In this document: positions 1-7,949 of the stretch, piece by piece | How positions within the stretch are numbered: position 1 is the stretch's first letter | Layout: every line of letters starts with the position of its first letter | NCBI GenBank assembly: GCA_019422105.1 | Contig: JAHZDZ010000010.1 | Coordinates: 93,627 to 157,626 of the forward strand | Direction of reading: 5' to 3' | Length of the DNA stretch: 64,000 bases | Origin: Bacillota bacterium | GTDB lineage: Bacteria > Bacillota > Clostridia > Lachnospirales > Anaerotignaceae | Notes under the pieces: model-generated | The model's database searches: none | Seen by the model: only the letters and a program-made list of their open reading frames with translations | Told to the model about the DNA's origin: nothing | Made by a program: the position numbers and the translations under genes

Positions 1-31
1 AAATTAATTTTAGATAAATACACCCAAAAAT

Positions 32-63
32 AAAAAAAGCCTTATTGAAACAAGGCTTTTTTT
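32..63. terminator. Rho-independent terminator after the ligase gene
   Basis: An AGCCTT/AAGGCT stem with a short loop is flanked by an A-run on the left and a T-run on the right, so it could stop transcription from either side. It lies 27 bases past the stop of the minus-strand ligase gene. Confidence 0.8.
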
Positions 64-89
64 ATAGCTTAAAAATACCCTTTAACCTT

Positions 90-1043
90 TTATTCTTCTA
101 TTTCTTTATCCATTCGCAGCCCCTTATACACAGGCTGCCGCATACCGCCGCTGGATGTTTTTTCCATGTACTTGACGGTGCACACGAGCTTCGGCTCAAT
201 CCACACCGCCTCGTCATTACGGCTTTTATTTGCTGGATAGGATTTGAAGGGTGCAGAGTCCAATCTTTCTTGCCCCGCTATGATTTTAAAATCAGCTCTG
301 GAAATCCCCATAGTCACATGACCTTTGTATATCAATTCATCATCCCTGTACTGCCCCAGTACAAGACTTGTGATGGAGGGGCTTTTAATGATATAGCCGC
401 AGACAATAAAATCCTCGTTCTTCAGATATTTTATTTTTATCCAGTCCTTCGTGTGCTTGTCAAAAAAATACTTGCTGTCCTTTCTTTTGGCTACAATGCC
501 TTCCAAATCCTTTTGCTTTGCCAGCTCATAAAGCGCCTTACCCTGTTTTTCAATTACTTTGGATAAAGCAAATTTTTCGTTTTGAGTTTTGATTGCCTTC
601 TCCAGCAGTTTCTTTCGTTCGGTTAAAGGTAAATCTGTGGTCTGCTGGTTATCGTAAAAGAGAATATCATATGCCACAAAGGTAGCAGGGCTTTTCTGCG
701 CCGCCAGCTCAATTTTAAATTTATTGCTCATTAGGCTTCTTGCCTGTATATCTGAGAAGCTTGGAACGCCATTTTTCAGCACAATCAGTTCCCCATCCAA
801 AATGCATTTTTTCTTTACACATTTATGGATTTCCCAAAGCTCCGGCACTTTAGGTAGCATTTTGACATTTCTTTTGTTCCTCAGTTCCGTGCTATTATTA
901 TCCAGATAGGCAATACACCGCTCGCCGTCAAGTTTCAGCTCAAACAAATAGTTTTCGCTGTCAAAGGTGTCTTCCTCACGACCTATGAGCATTGGCTTTA
1001 TATTTTTATTTTCGAATAAATCTCCCATTTTGACACATCCCAT
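90..1043 (-). CDS. ATP-dependent DNA ligase (LigD-type ligase domain)
   Basis: This protein probably seals nicks in DNA using ATP. The nucleotidyltransferase motifs are in order: motif I ELKLDGERC with the adenylated lysine near residue 37, motif III (DGELI), IIIa (FVAYDILFY), IV (EGIVAKRKDS) and V (WIKIKY). An OB-fold-sized C-terminal part follows. At 317 residues it matches the stand-alone ligase domain of bacterial LigD and lacks polymerase and nuclease domains. No Ku gene is visible. A second Met six codons in (MGDLF) is an equally possible start, since neither has a convincing ribosome binding site. It is the last gene of the VirD4-HTH-HTH16-ligase string. A role in repairing or closing transferred ICE DNA is inference. 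Confidence 0.85.
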   Translation of the reverse strand: MGCVKMGDLFENKNIKPMLIGREEDTFDSENYLFELKLDGERCIAYLDNNSTELRNKRNVKMLPKVPELWEIHKCVKKKCILDGELIVLKNGVPSFSDIQARSLMSNKFKIELAAQKSPATFVAYDILFYDNQQTTDLPLTERKKLLEKAIKTQNEKFALSKVIEKQGKALYELAKQKDLEGIVAKRKDSKYFFDKHTKDWIKIKYLKNEDFIVCGYIIKSPSITSLVLGQYRDDELIYKGHVTMGISRADFKIIAGQERLDSAPFKSYPANKSRNDEAVWIEPKLVCTVKYMEKTSSGGMRQPVYKGLRMDKEIEE

Positions 1044-1100
1044 TTCATTTGGAATTATTATGTCCGCTTAGACTACTATTTATTTTATTCGAAAAACAAA

Positions 1101-1132
1101 ATAGGGATGGAGATACTAATCTCAATCCCTAT
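1101..1132 (-). terminator. Terminator hairpin downstream of the HTH16 gene
   Basis: A 14-bp inverted repeat (ATAGGGAT-x-GAGAT / ATCTC-x-ATCCCTAT) has a T-rich tract on its minus-strand 3' side. It ends the transcript coming from 1488-1255 and separates it from the ligase gene. Confidence 0.7.
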
Positions 1133-1254
1133 TCTTCTCTTTCTGTAACAGAAAGTTAAATTGAATTACTTCGGTGTTCATGTAGAACAAGACCCGTGTT
1201 CAATTATAGAGAAGCATATTGCTCCCTTGGTCTTAATTAAAATTTTTTCTGTGT

Positions 1255-1488
1255 TTATTCCGGATCATCCATCGGAAATTTTGGTATTTCCTCAATCAGT
1301 TTCAGAGCCAAGGATTGACGCATATCCTCGTCAATAACCTTTTTATAGCTTCCGTCAGGCTGTCTTTTCTTTATGGTTGCCATCTTGTCTAAAAAATCCG
1401 CATAATGTTCGATTATCTTATCAATTGCCCATTTTTCGCCTTTAATAGCCGCGCAAATCGTAGCAGTCTCCGGTAATTTATCCCCCAT
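1255..1488 (-). CDS. Conjugative-transposon HTH16-type small protein
   Basis: A 77-residue protein with the pattern ICAAIKGEKWAIDKIIEHY near the N-terminus and DEDMRQSLALKLIEEIPKF near the C-terminus. This is the profile of the short helix-turn-helix/sigma-like domain (HTH_16) found in Tn916- and Tn1549-type elements, where it is thought to act in element regulation. It lies downstream of the 84-residue HTH gene. A broken second copy of its 3' end lies at 9487-9556. The assignment comes from remembered family pattern, not a search. Confidence 0.7.
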   Translation of the reverse strand: MGDKLPETATICAAIKGEKWAIDKIIEHYADFLDKMATIKKRQPDGSYKKVIDEDMRQSLALKLIEEIPKFPMDDPE

Positions 1489-1564
1489 AAAAATCCCCCT
1501 AATTATTAAGATAATATAATTATACCATGCTGATTATTTTAAAAACAAAATATACAAATTCTCC

Positions 1565-1819
1565 CTATTTAATTACATATAAATTACTGCTTCTCCCTCC
1601 GTTTTCACGAATCCTTTTTTCTATTTCTATGTACCCGTAGAATTCCAAATCCTTTAAAGCCCTTCTTACAGTGCTGACCGATAGATGTAAATCCTTTGCT
1701 ATCCTTTTCAATGAAGGGAAGCTTTTACCTTCTTTATCCGCTCTATCCCACAGGTAGAAATATACCAGTACAGCTCGGTGGGGGATACCTGAATCATATA
1801 TCTCTCTTTTATTACGCAA
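1565..1819 (-). CDS. Small winged/HTH DNA-binding protein (left copy)
   Basis: An 84-residue DNA-binding protein of the HTH_36 / replication-initiator-like winged helix type. The helix-turn-helix is seen in FPSLKRIAKDLHLSVSTVRR, followed by a GYIEIEKR wing. It is nearly identical to 9581-9835, with five substitutions. The gene follows the truncated virD4 by 15 bases, just as the other copy follows the intact virD4. It is likely a regulator of the ICE, but the target is unknown. Confidence 0.75.
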   Translation of the reverse strand: MRNKREIYDSGIPHRAVLVYFYLWDRADKEGKSFPSLKRIAKDLHLSVSTVRRALKDLEFYGYIEIEKRIRENGGRSSNLYVIK

Positions 1820-1834
1820 CTACTTCACCTCTCT

Positions 1835-2215
1835 TTAACATCTGAGGTTCTTTGCAATTTTTACGATGTTCCTTTCCGCAATATCATCTTCGTCCTCCAC
1901 ATCCTCATCTGCGACATACCTCCTTTCTATCATTTTCTCAATAAATCTCTTGTCGGCGTAGCTTACTTTTCTAACCACGGCTTCCGGTATATCATATTTT
2001 TCATCCAATTCAATTCCCCATAAAAAAAACAGTCTCAGAATGGTTTTCATGTGGTTTACGCCTGTCCTTGTCACGATGAACGTATCTTTTGGCATGGATT
2101 TCAACTCGTTTGGTGTTATGAGGGGACGGCCTGTCATCCGGAGTGATTTCGACTGGTCTTTCCCTCTTGACACGCTGCCTGTCATTACTGTCCGTTCCCC
2201 AAGGTTTTTGAACAA
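1835..2215 (-). pseudogene. 3' fragment of virD4/traG coupling-protein gene
   Basis: The 126 residues match the last ~126 residues of the intact coupling protein at 9851-11644, from the KNLGERTVMTGSVS segment to the terminal AKNLRC. One visible difference is GVNHMK here against GVNPMK there. The ATPase domain with Walker A and B is absent, so this is a fossil and not a working coupling protein. The in-frame Met is internal. Homology ends near 2215, and unrelated DNA with the permease gene begins there. Confidence 0.85.
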
Positions 2216-2366
2216 TCTTTGGCCGTTTTGGTGACCAAGCTGTCTATTGGGGTTCTAGTCATAAATAAAACCCCCAAATTGTGTAATTTTATCTTACATC
2301 AGTTTGGAGGTTTATATAAAAACTTTAGATCCGTCCCCTTTGTTGATTTCTATGTACGTATTTCAG
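2216..2366. other. Left junction of the cargo island
   Basis: This non-coding stretch lies between the broken virD4 fragment and the permease gene. It holds a loose inverted pair (AAACCCCCAAATTG ... CAGTTTGGAGGTTT) and the string GATCCGTCCCC, which recalls the ends of some insertion sequences. No transposase gene is present. It may be residual IS or terminator DNA, but I cannot assign it to a family. Confidence 0.3.
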
Positions 2367-3506
2367 CTACTCAACATTTTTAATCTTGTCTGTATCAGCT
2401 TTATTCGCTCTTTTTGATTCTGTAACTATATAAATTCTATAAATTACGGCAAAGATATAAACGCCAAGTCCAACACGTCCAGACACTGAAACAAGGATAT
2501 TAATGATTTGCGCATAGGAACCAGCAAAGCTGATAATGAGAGCAAGCAATACAATAATGCTTCCAATCACCTTGAAGCGAATGGTGTTTGTCTCAGCAAA
2601 ATACTCAGCACAAATTATGGCAATGGGTGCAGTTGTCGTAAAAGATGCAGCAACAATCATCAATGTCAATACAGTGGCAAGAACAGGGGCACTGGCAGTG
2701 GCAATTGCAAGATTTGGAGCCGCTGTTCCAATCACGACGCTCATATTGGAAATCTGGGATAATACCATTAAGATGATTACACCCGCAAGTATTGTGTAGG
2801 ACAAAAAAATCCAGAGAGTTGTTTCTCGCTTGTTTGCTTTAGGGTCAAGCATATAACAACTAACATAATATGGAATGACAAACAAAATCAAGTATGTATG
2901 GTGCAGTACAGTGGCGCTAACCCATGATGAACTCGTTTTGATAATGCTGTCGGAGGCAAGAGCCATTGCTGACCCCTGTGTCAGCCCATCAGCAGGATTT
3001 ATAATGCCGAACAAAAAAACGGCAGCCATTGTAATAAGAATTAAAGGTGCAATTTTACTGATGATGTCAATAATTTTCTTAAATCCAAAAAGAACAGATA
3101 TGATGCAAAGAGCGGCTAGCAAGACAGCACCTATATAATAAGGCCAGCCGTAATATTGATTGAGCAATGAGCCTGTTCCGGATATTAGCTGAATCATTGT
3201 ACAGAATACAAATGCAACAGTATAGTAATAGATAGCAGATCCTACATATTTTCCTAAAAACCAGATAAAACACTCTTTTGCGTTCGCAATGTTGTTTTTT
3301 TGGCAGACTCTGATAATTATCAGAGCCAACGCAGCTAAAAGAATATGCTGAATAATGACCCCCGCTACACCTATGACACCGTGGGCGGAATAGGTCTGAA
3401 AAAACTCCTGACCTGTTCCTGTAGAGGCGCCAATATAATAAGCAATCATGCCGCCTACCATACTGAAAATAAATCCCGCTCTAACTTTTTCGCTTTTTTC
3501 TACCAT
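2367..3506 (-). CDS. YkvI-family membrane transporter (LeuT-fold)
   Basis: A 379-residue protein with about ten hydrophobic segments. It begins with a GGMIAYYIGASTGTGQEF segment, which is the broken first helix seen in the YkvI family of the LeuT-fold/APC superfamily. These are sodium- or proton-coupled carriers for amino acids and related solutes, although few members have known substrates. The start has GGAGG seven bases upstream. It is the last gene of a minus-strand operon after the M24 gene (30-base gap) and the gamma-lyase gene. I infer that it imports the compound degraded by its neighbours. Confidence 0.7.
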   Translation of the reverse strand: MVEKSEKVRAGFIFSMVGGMIAYYIGASTGTGQEFFQTYSAHGVIGVAGVIIQHILLAALALIIIRVCQKNNIANAKECFIWFLGKYVGSAIYYYTVAFVFCTMIQLISGTGSLLNQYYGWPYYIGAVLLAALCIISVLFGFKKIIDIISKIAPLILITMAAVFLFGIINPADGLTQGSAMALASDSIIKTSSSWVSATVLHHTYLILFVIPYYVSCYMLDPKANKRETTLWIFLSYTILAGVIILMVLSQISNMSVVIGTAAPNLAIATASAPVLATVLTLMIVAASFTTTAPIAIICAEYFAETNTIRFKVIGSIIVLLALIISFAGSYAQIINILVSVSGRVGLGVYIFAVIYRIYIVTESKRANKADTDKIKNVE

Positions 3507-3536
3507 AACATATCCTCCAAAGACGTTTATTAACGT

Positions 3537-4709
3537 CTACTTCTTAATGATTAAGTCAAAAGGATAATTTGACATTTTCTCATAACCGGTTTCTGTTACT
3601 CTGAAACACTGGCTAATCGAAATTCCAAAATCATCATAATACATACCAGGAATACAGTGGAAAACCATGTTTGGCTGAAGTACCGTTTTATCTCCAGGGC
3701 GTAAACTAGCAGTGTGCTCACCCCAGTCAGGAGGAAAGTTAAGGCCTGTGGAATAACCAATACGAGACTCTTTATCTACCCCATATTTTGCAACTGTTTT
3801 ACGCCATGCAGCCTCAAGGTCTTCACAAGTAGCTCCCGGTTTTACAGTATCAAGTGCTGCCTCCAGCCCTTCAATTGTTACCTTTGCGTACTTTTCAATC
3901 TCAGCGGAAGGTTGACCAAGACAAACTGTACGTGACATTGGGCAATGATACCTTGAGTAGCAACCCGCAATCTCGATATACATAGACATATTGTCAATAT
4001 AACGGCTGTCATTCCATGTTAAATGAGGAGCGCCGGCTGTATCGCCGCTGGGCATTAGAGGCATAATTGCAGCATAGTCACCGCCAAACTCAGGTAATCC
4101 TTTGACTTGTGCATTGAGTATTGCCGCCGCAACATCGCTTTGACGTGCACCCGGGTTGAAAGCATCAATACCAGCCTGCATGGCAACATCAACTATTTTT
4201 CCTGCACGGCGAATCATCTCTATTTCAGCATCAGATTTAACAACTTTGACCCAGTTTACAATTAAATCGCCGTTTACAAACTTAGCATCAGGCAACCCCT
4301 TCTTAAGTGCCTCAAAGGCTGCAGCAGAAAACCAGTAGTTATCCATTTCCACACCGATAGTTTTATTGCCATAACCGAGGCTTTTCAAGGTTTCAGCCAT
4401 ATGATCCATAGGGTGACAGGTTGGATTTTGAACGTAATAATCAGGCCAAGGATGCACATGATTTTCGTCCAAATATGTAGTTTTTACAACACCTGCAAAC
4501 GAATCCATATAGCGTCCCAAAAAATGTGGTATTTCATCATCAAGAGCAACAACAACAGCTTGGTGTACATAGAAAGTCCATGCGTTATGACCCATCAAAT
4601 AGCACATATTTGCGGGGTTACTGATAAAAAGTACATCGATACCTTTTTCGCTCATGGATTTTTTGACTTTTGCAAGCCTATCCATATACTCTTTTTTTTC
4701 AAACATCAT
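3537..4709 (-). CDS. M24-family hydrolase, ectoine hydrolase (DoeA)-like, lacking canonical metal ligands
   Basis: A creatinase N-terminal domain (residues ~1-150) is followed by a pita-bread M24 domain. Several segments (GAPHLTWND, IEIAGCYSRYHCPMSRT, GLNFPPDWGEHT, LRPGDKTVL) are close to what I remember of DoeA, which opens the ectoine ring to N-acetyl-diaminobutyrate. Typical M24 aminopeptidases have Asp in the V/I-D-x-G and SDxTR motifs. Here these read IEIAG and CPMSRT, so metal binding is doubtful, as in creatinase-type hydrolases. I chose the ATG at 4709 because AGGAGG lies nine bases upstream, rather than the longer open frame to 4736. Substrate is inferred and could instead be another cyclic amidine or an Xaa-Pro peptide. 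Confidence 0.7.
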   Translation of the reverse strand: MMFEKKEYMDRLAKVKKSMSEKGIDVLFISNPANMCYLMGHNAWTFYVHQAVVVALDDEIPHFLGRYMDSFAGVVKTTYLDENHVHPWPDYYVQNPTCHPMDHMAETLKSLGYGNKTIGVEMDNYWFSAAAFEALKKGLPDAKFVNGDLIVNWVKVVKSDAEIEMIRRAGKIVDVAMQAGIDAFNPGARQSDVAAAILNAQVKGLPEFGGDYAAIMPLMPSGDTAGAPHLTWNDSRYIDNMSMYIEIAGCYSRYHCPMSRTVCLGQPSAEIEKYAKVTIEGLEAALDTVKPGATCEDLEAAWRKTVAKYGVDKESRIGYSTGLNFPPDWGEHTASLRPGDKTVLQPNMVFHCIPGMYYDDFGISISQCFRVTETGYEKMSNYPFDLIIKK

Positions 4710-4873
4710 AGTTTTCTGCCTCCTCGTATAAATCATATATAATTAGGTTATTGTTACATAACTTCAACAATCTTCCGTTTTAAAGCTCACCACATTATCT
4801 TTGTTTCTTGATAAACATACTTAGATATTGCAAATTATTGATACAGAATATAATATTGAATCACAATGATATA

Positions 4874-6070
4874 TCAGATTAAAGCGAGTGCCTGATCTAA
4901 ATCAGCAATTAAATCTTCTACATCTTCAATACCAATTGACAGTCGAACCTGACCATCATAAATTTCAGAAGCATATCGCTCTTCAGGGGTCATATCAAAA
5001 TGACTCATGGATGGTGAGTGCTGAATCAAGGAGTCCACATTGCCCAAACTAGTTGCAAGGCTAAACACCTTTACATTATTCATCACCGTTCGTACGGCAT
5101 CCATGCCGCCTTTTATATCCACGCTCATCATGCCACCAAAACCACCGTGCATTTGCTTTTTAGCAATTTCATGTGTAGGATGACTTTCTAAACCAGGATA
5201 GTACACACGGTCAATTTTAGGATGTTTTTCTAAATGTTTCGCTACCTTCATAGCATTCTCACAATGACGTTCCATGCGGATTCCCAAAGTTTTCATACCT
5301 TGCATTAACTGCCAAGCCGCAAATGGGTCTAAAACAGCACCAAAGCACTGTAAAAACGGCATCCTGCAACGGTCAATACGTTTCTTGCTACCAGCAATCA
5401 CACCAGCGGTAACAGTGCCATGACCATTCAGATATTTAGTTGCACTGTGGACAACCATATCTGCACCAAGAGCTATTGGATTTTGAAGATAAGGTGATGC
5501 AAAGGTGCTGTCAACAATCATGGTTATACCTGGGTGTTTACGCACAACCTGAGCTATACCTGAAATGTCGCTAACCTTTAGTGTAGGATTGGCTGGTGTT
5601 TCTACATATACAAGAGAAGTATTTGATTGGATAGCTTTTTCTACAGCTGCAACATTCGTTGTATCCACACGAGTATAAGTAACTCCCAGATTAATCAAAA
5701 TTTTGGCAAACAATGCATAGGAGCAACCATAAATTACATCGCCAAAAATTACATGGTCACCTGCTTTAACAACGCTCATAACAGCAGTTGAAATTGCTCC
5801 AAGCCCAGATGCCAATGCTAAAGCGGCCTCAGCATGCTCTAAATGTGCAATTTTTTTCTCCAACTCATCGCAGTTAGGGCTACCAAAACGGCTATACACG
5901 AATCCTTCATCAACATGTTGGTTCAAATAAACAGCTGCGTCAAAGTTTTCTAAAATGTAGGTACTTGTCTGATAAATAGGACTAACGTGAGCCATTGCCT
6001 TTGATTCATAACTTCCTGTCAAAGGTGCATGTATTTGCTCGGCGTGTAATAAATCAGTGTTGATCTTCAT
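4874..6070 (-). CDS. PLP-dependent gamma-lyase (methionine gamma-lyase-like)
   Basis: A 398-residue Cys/Met-metabolism PLP enzyme. The PLP lysine is Lys212 in HSATKYLNGHG. The loop YSRFGSPNCDELE, the ASGLGAISTA helix and the SLGNVDSLIQHP-like segment (SLGNVDSLIQHSPS) are typical of cystathionine gamma-lyase and methionine gamma-lyase. Cys116 in the VIYGCSYAL segment sits where methionine gamma-lyases carry their characteristic cysteine. The chemistry would be release of a gamma substituent and ammonia, giving a 2-oxo acid. It is the first gene of the operon with the M24 protein and permease. Its start has an AGGGAGGATAATAATT leader. A TTGTTG/17/TATTAT promoter may lie upstream on the minus strand. 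Confidence 0.85.
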   Translation of the reverse strand: MKINTDLLHAEQIHAPLTGSYESKAMAHVSPIYQTSTYILENFDAAVYLNQHVDEGFVYSRFGSPNCDELEKKIAHLEHAEAALALASGLGAISTAVMSVVKAGDHVIFGDVIYGCSYALFAKILINLGVTYTRVDTTNVAAVEKAIQSNTSLVYVETPANPTLKVSDISGIAQVVRKHPGITMIVDSTFASPYLQNPIALGADMVVHSATKYLNGHGTVTAGVIAGSKKRIDRCRMPFLQCFGAVLDPFAAWQLMQGMKTLGIRMERHCENAMKVAKHLEKHPKIDRVYYPGLESHPTHEIAKKQMHGGFGGMMSVDIKGGMDAVRTVMNNVKVFSLATSLGNVDSLIQHSPSMSHFDMTPEERYASEIYDGQVRLSIGIEDVEDLIADLDQALALI

Positions 6071-6194
6071 AATTATTATCCTCCCTGTTAATTATATAAA
6101 TGAAAGTTTTATTTGTATCTTGATAATAGCATTTTGTTTTAATGACAACAATATACATAATGTAAGATAAAATATTTCATACTATTATACAATA

Positions 6195-6247
6195 TTGACT
6201 ATAAATATTTTTCATCTATAATATAAAGTATACATGCTGTATATACC
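6195..6247 (+). promoter_or_regulatory. pucR promoter with adjacent palindrome in the divergent region
   Basis: TTGACT (6195-6200) and TATAAT (6217-6222) are 16 bases apart. Just downstream lies the imperfect palindrome GTATACATGCTGTATATAC (6229-6247), a candidate operator. The region separates the divergent gamma-lyase operon and the PucR gene, so one regulator site could control both. Confidence 0.55.
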
Positions 6248-6277
6248 ACGTCAAAAAAAAATTAAGGGAGTGAGATA

Positions 6278-7816
6278 ATGTATACACTTGGTGATTTTTT
6301 GGAAAGTCATATTACTCCAGATATTCATATTTTAACTCATTCTATCGATTTCTCTAACATACCCGTCAGGAGTATATCTGTACAGGAATTACCATTGGAC
6401 GATTTTGTTCGTGAGGATGAATTAGTTCTATCAACAGCATTAGGTTGTGATAAAGACCATGAGAAATTTAAACATTTAATCGCCGGAGCAGTTTCAGCAC
6501 ATGCTTCAGCCATTATTTTTACCTTTAATAATAAAAACATGACTATACCCAATGATGTTTTAGATTTTGCGAATTCTAATGGCATGCCGTTGTTTCAAAT
6601 TCCTTGGGAATACCGTTTTTCTGTTATAATATCTGACGTTATGGCTGCTATTGAGGAGGAAAAGTTCTCAAGATTCAAGACTGTTCAAAATAGTCTTTTC
6701 AATTTATTCTTTGAGGGAAAATCTTTGCAGGAAGCAGTTCTATGTATTTCCCAAGCGTTCAATTGCACTGTCCGTGTCACAGATACTGAGTCGAATGTAG
6801 TCAGAGAAAGCTGTATTGATGCAGATTTAACTACGCAAAACAACATAAATGCTCAGGTGAGTATTTTTTTTCACGGCAATCTTTTTGGCTATTTACATCT
6901 TGAGTCTATCAAAATTGACATGCTTGAAACTGACCCGACTTTTGAAAAATATTTAGGATTCCCATTGTCCCTATGGTTTAACAAAAAAAACATTGAAGCT
7001 GCGGCAGAGATGCGTTTAAAAAATGACTTTGTTCGAAACCTTGCCACTAAAAATTACACTTCATTTCAAGAAATGGTTCAGCAAGGAAAACATCTAGGCT
7101 TTGACCTTACAAAATCTTACACCTGTATCGTTATGAAAATTGTCTCAAAGGATCGAAAAACTGCGTTACTAGAATATTCAACCGACCTTACCCGCAGTAT
7201 TGAAAAAACAGAAGAAATTATGCTAAAAGAAGGAAGACGGCGACAATTGAGCATAATGGCTACAAATCTTAGTCTAAAGTTTACAATTTTTCTGGAAAAC
7301 AAAACACCTTATGCGGAACAAGAAGTTCAGCAATATGTGGACAGTGTGGATATACAAATTAAACACGAATTTCCTGATTTTTGTTGTATGTGGGGAATCA
7401 GCGAATCTCGAATAGGCGTATCTGACTTTGGACAGTTATATGCCAATGCTTCTTTAGCTTTGCAATATTGTTTTTTATCAGGGGGAATGCAACATCGTAT
7501 TAGCTATAAGGATACAAAAAAAGCTCTAATTATCTCAGTTCTTTCCAATCACACTGAAATCAAAAAAAATGCACATGAAATTATTCAACCGCTAATAGAT
7601 TATGATGAGAATTCTGGTGTTGGACTTTTGCAAACACTAAACGAATATATTCGAACCAACTACAATATTAGTCAAACAGCTCGAAACCTTCATATTCATC
7701 GTCAATCGCTTTTGTATCGATTAAAAAAAATCAGTTCGTTAACAGGAATGTCCATTGATGAGCATGACGACCTCTTTGTGTTAGAAGCATTCACAAAGAT
7801 TTATACATCTTATTAA
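6278..7816 (+). CDS. PucR-family transcriptional regulator
   Basis: A 512-residue regulator in the PucR architecture. The N-terminal ligand-sensing PucR domain covers residues ~1-125 (with a LVLSTALGC segment). A middle GGDEF-like domain follows at ~270-420. A C-terminal Fis-type helix-turn-helix lies at ~455-505 (YIRTNYNISQTARNLHIHRQ, then LYRLKKI). PucR proteins usually activate catabolic genes for purines or amino compounds. It is divergent from the gamma-lyase/M24/permease operon and upstream of the M20 hydrolase, so it most likely controls the whole island. The start has an AGGGAGTGA ribosome binding site. Confidence 0.9.
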   Translation: MYTLGDFLESHITPDIHILTHSIDFSNIPVRSISVQELPLDDFVREDELVLSTALGCDKDHEKFKHLIAGAVSAHASAIIFTFNNKNMTIPNDVLDFANSNGMPLFQIPWEYRFSVIISDVMAAIEEEKFSRFKTVQNSLFNLFFEGKSLQEAVLCISQAFNCTVRVTDTESNVVRESCIDADLTTQNNINAQVSIFFHGNLFGYLHLESIKIDMLETDPTFEKYLGFPLSLWFNKKNIEAAAEMRLKNDFVRNLATKNYTSFQEMVQQGKHLGFDLTKSYTCIVMKIVSKDRKTALLEYSTDLTRSIEKTEEIMLKEGRRRQLSIMATNLSLKFTIFLENKTPYAEQEVQQYVDSVDIQIKHEFPDFCCMWGISESRIGVSDFGQLYANASLALQYCFLSGGMQHRISYKDTKKALIISVLSNHTEIKKNAHEIIQPLIDYDENSGVGLLQTLNEYIRTNYNISQTARNLHIHRQSLLYRLKKISSLTGMSIDEHDDLFVLEAFTKIYTSY

Positions 7817-7877
7817 AACCTCCTAGTACAATTTTACTTATAAACGCATCGATTTTATCATACATTTTGTAAGTTGT

Positions 7878-7907
7878 TTTACAGCGTTTTTTTGGAGATA
7901 ATATAAT
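7878..7907 (+). promoter_or_regulatory. Probable promoter of the M20 amidohydrolase gene
   Basis: TTTACA (7878-7883) and TATAAT (7902-7907) are separated by 18 bases in the 133-base gap after pucR. The hydrolase may therefore be transcribed independently of the regulator. Confidence 0.45.
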
Positions 7908-7949
7908 TATTATAAAATCAGTTAATATACAATACTGGAGGTTGTCTAA

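Larger units (their letters stand above)
1135..2215. repeat. Left copy of the direct repeat flanking the cargo island
   Basis: This segment matches 9391-10238 in the same orientation. It carries a complete HTH16 gene, a complete HTH gene and only the 3' part of virD4. Over the HTH and virD4 parts the two copies are offset by exactly 8016 bases. Over the outer end (the TTCTCTTTCTGTAAC hairpin) the offset is 8256, because the right copy has lost about 240 bases of the HTH16 gene. Similarity stops abruptly near 2215, inside virD4. Confidence 0.85.

Noticed and set aside
45..566. 173-residue plus-strand open frame opposite the ligase
   Set aside because: It starts inside the terminator and runs antisense to a well-supported ligase with all its motifs.
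2239..2350. Insertion sequence at the left cargo boundary
   Set aside because: There is a vague inverted pair and an IS-end-like GATCCGTCCCC string, but no transposase and no clear target duplication.
6278..7816. Integrase or recombinase among plus-strand genes
   Set aside because: The plus-strand genes are PucR, M20 and the ars genes; none has the R-H-R-Y or serine-recombinase motifs.
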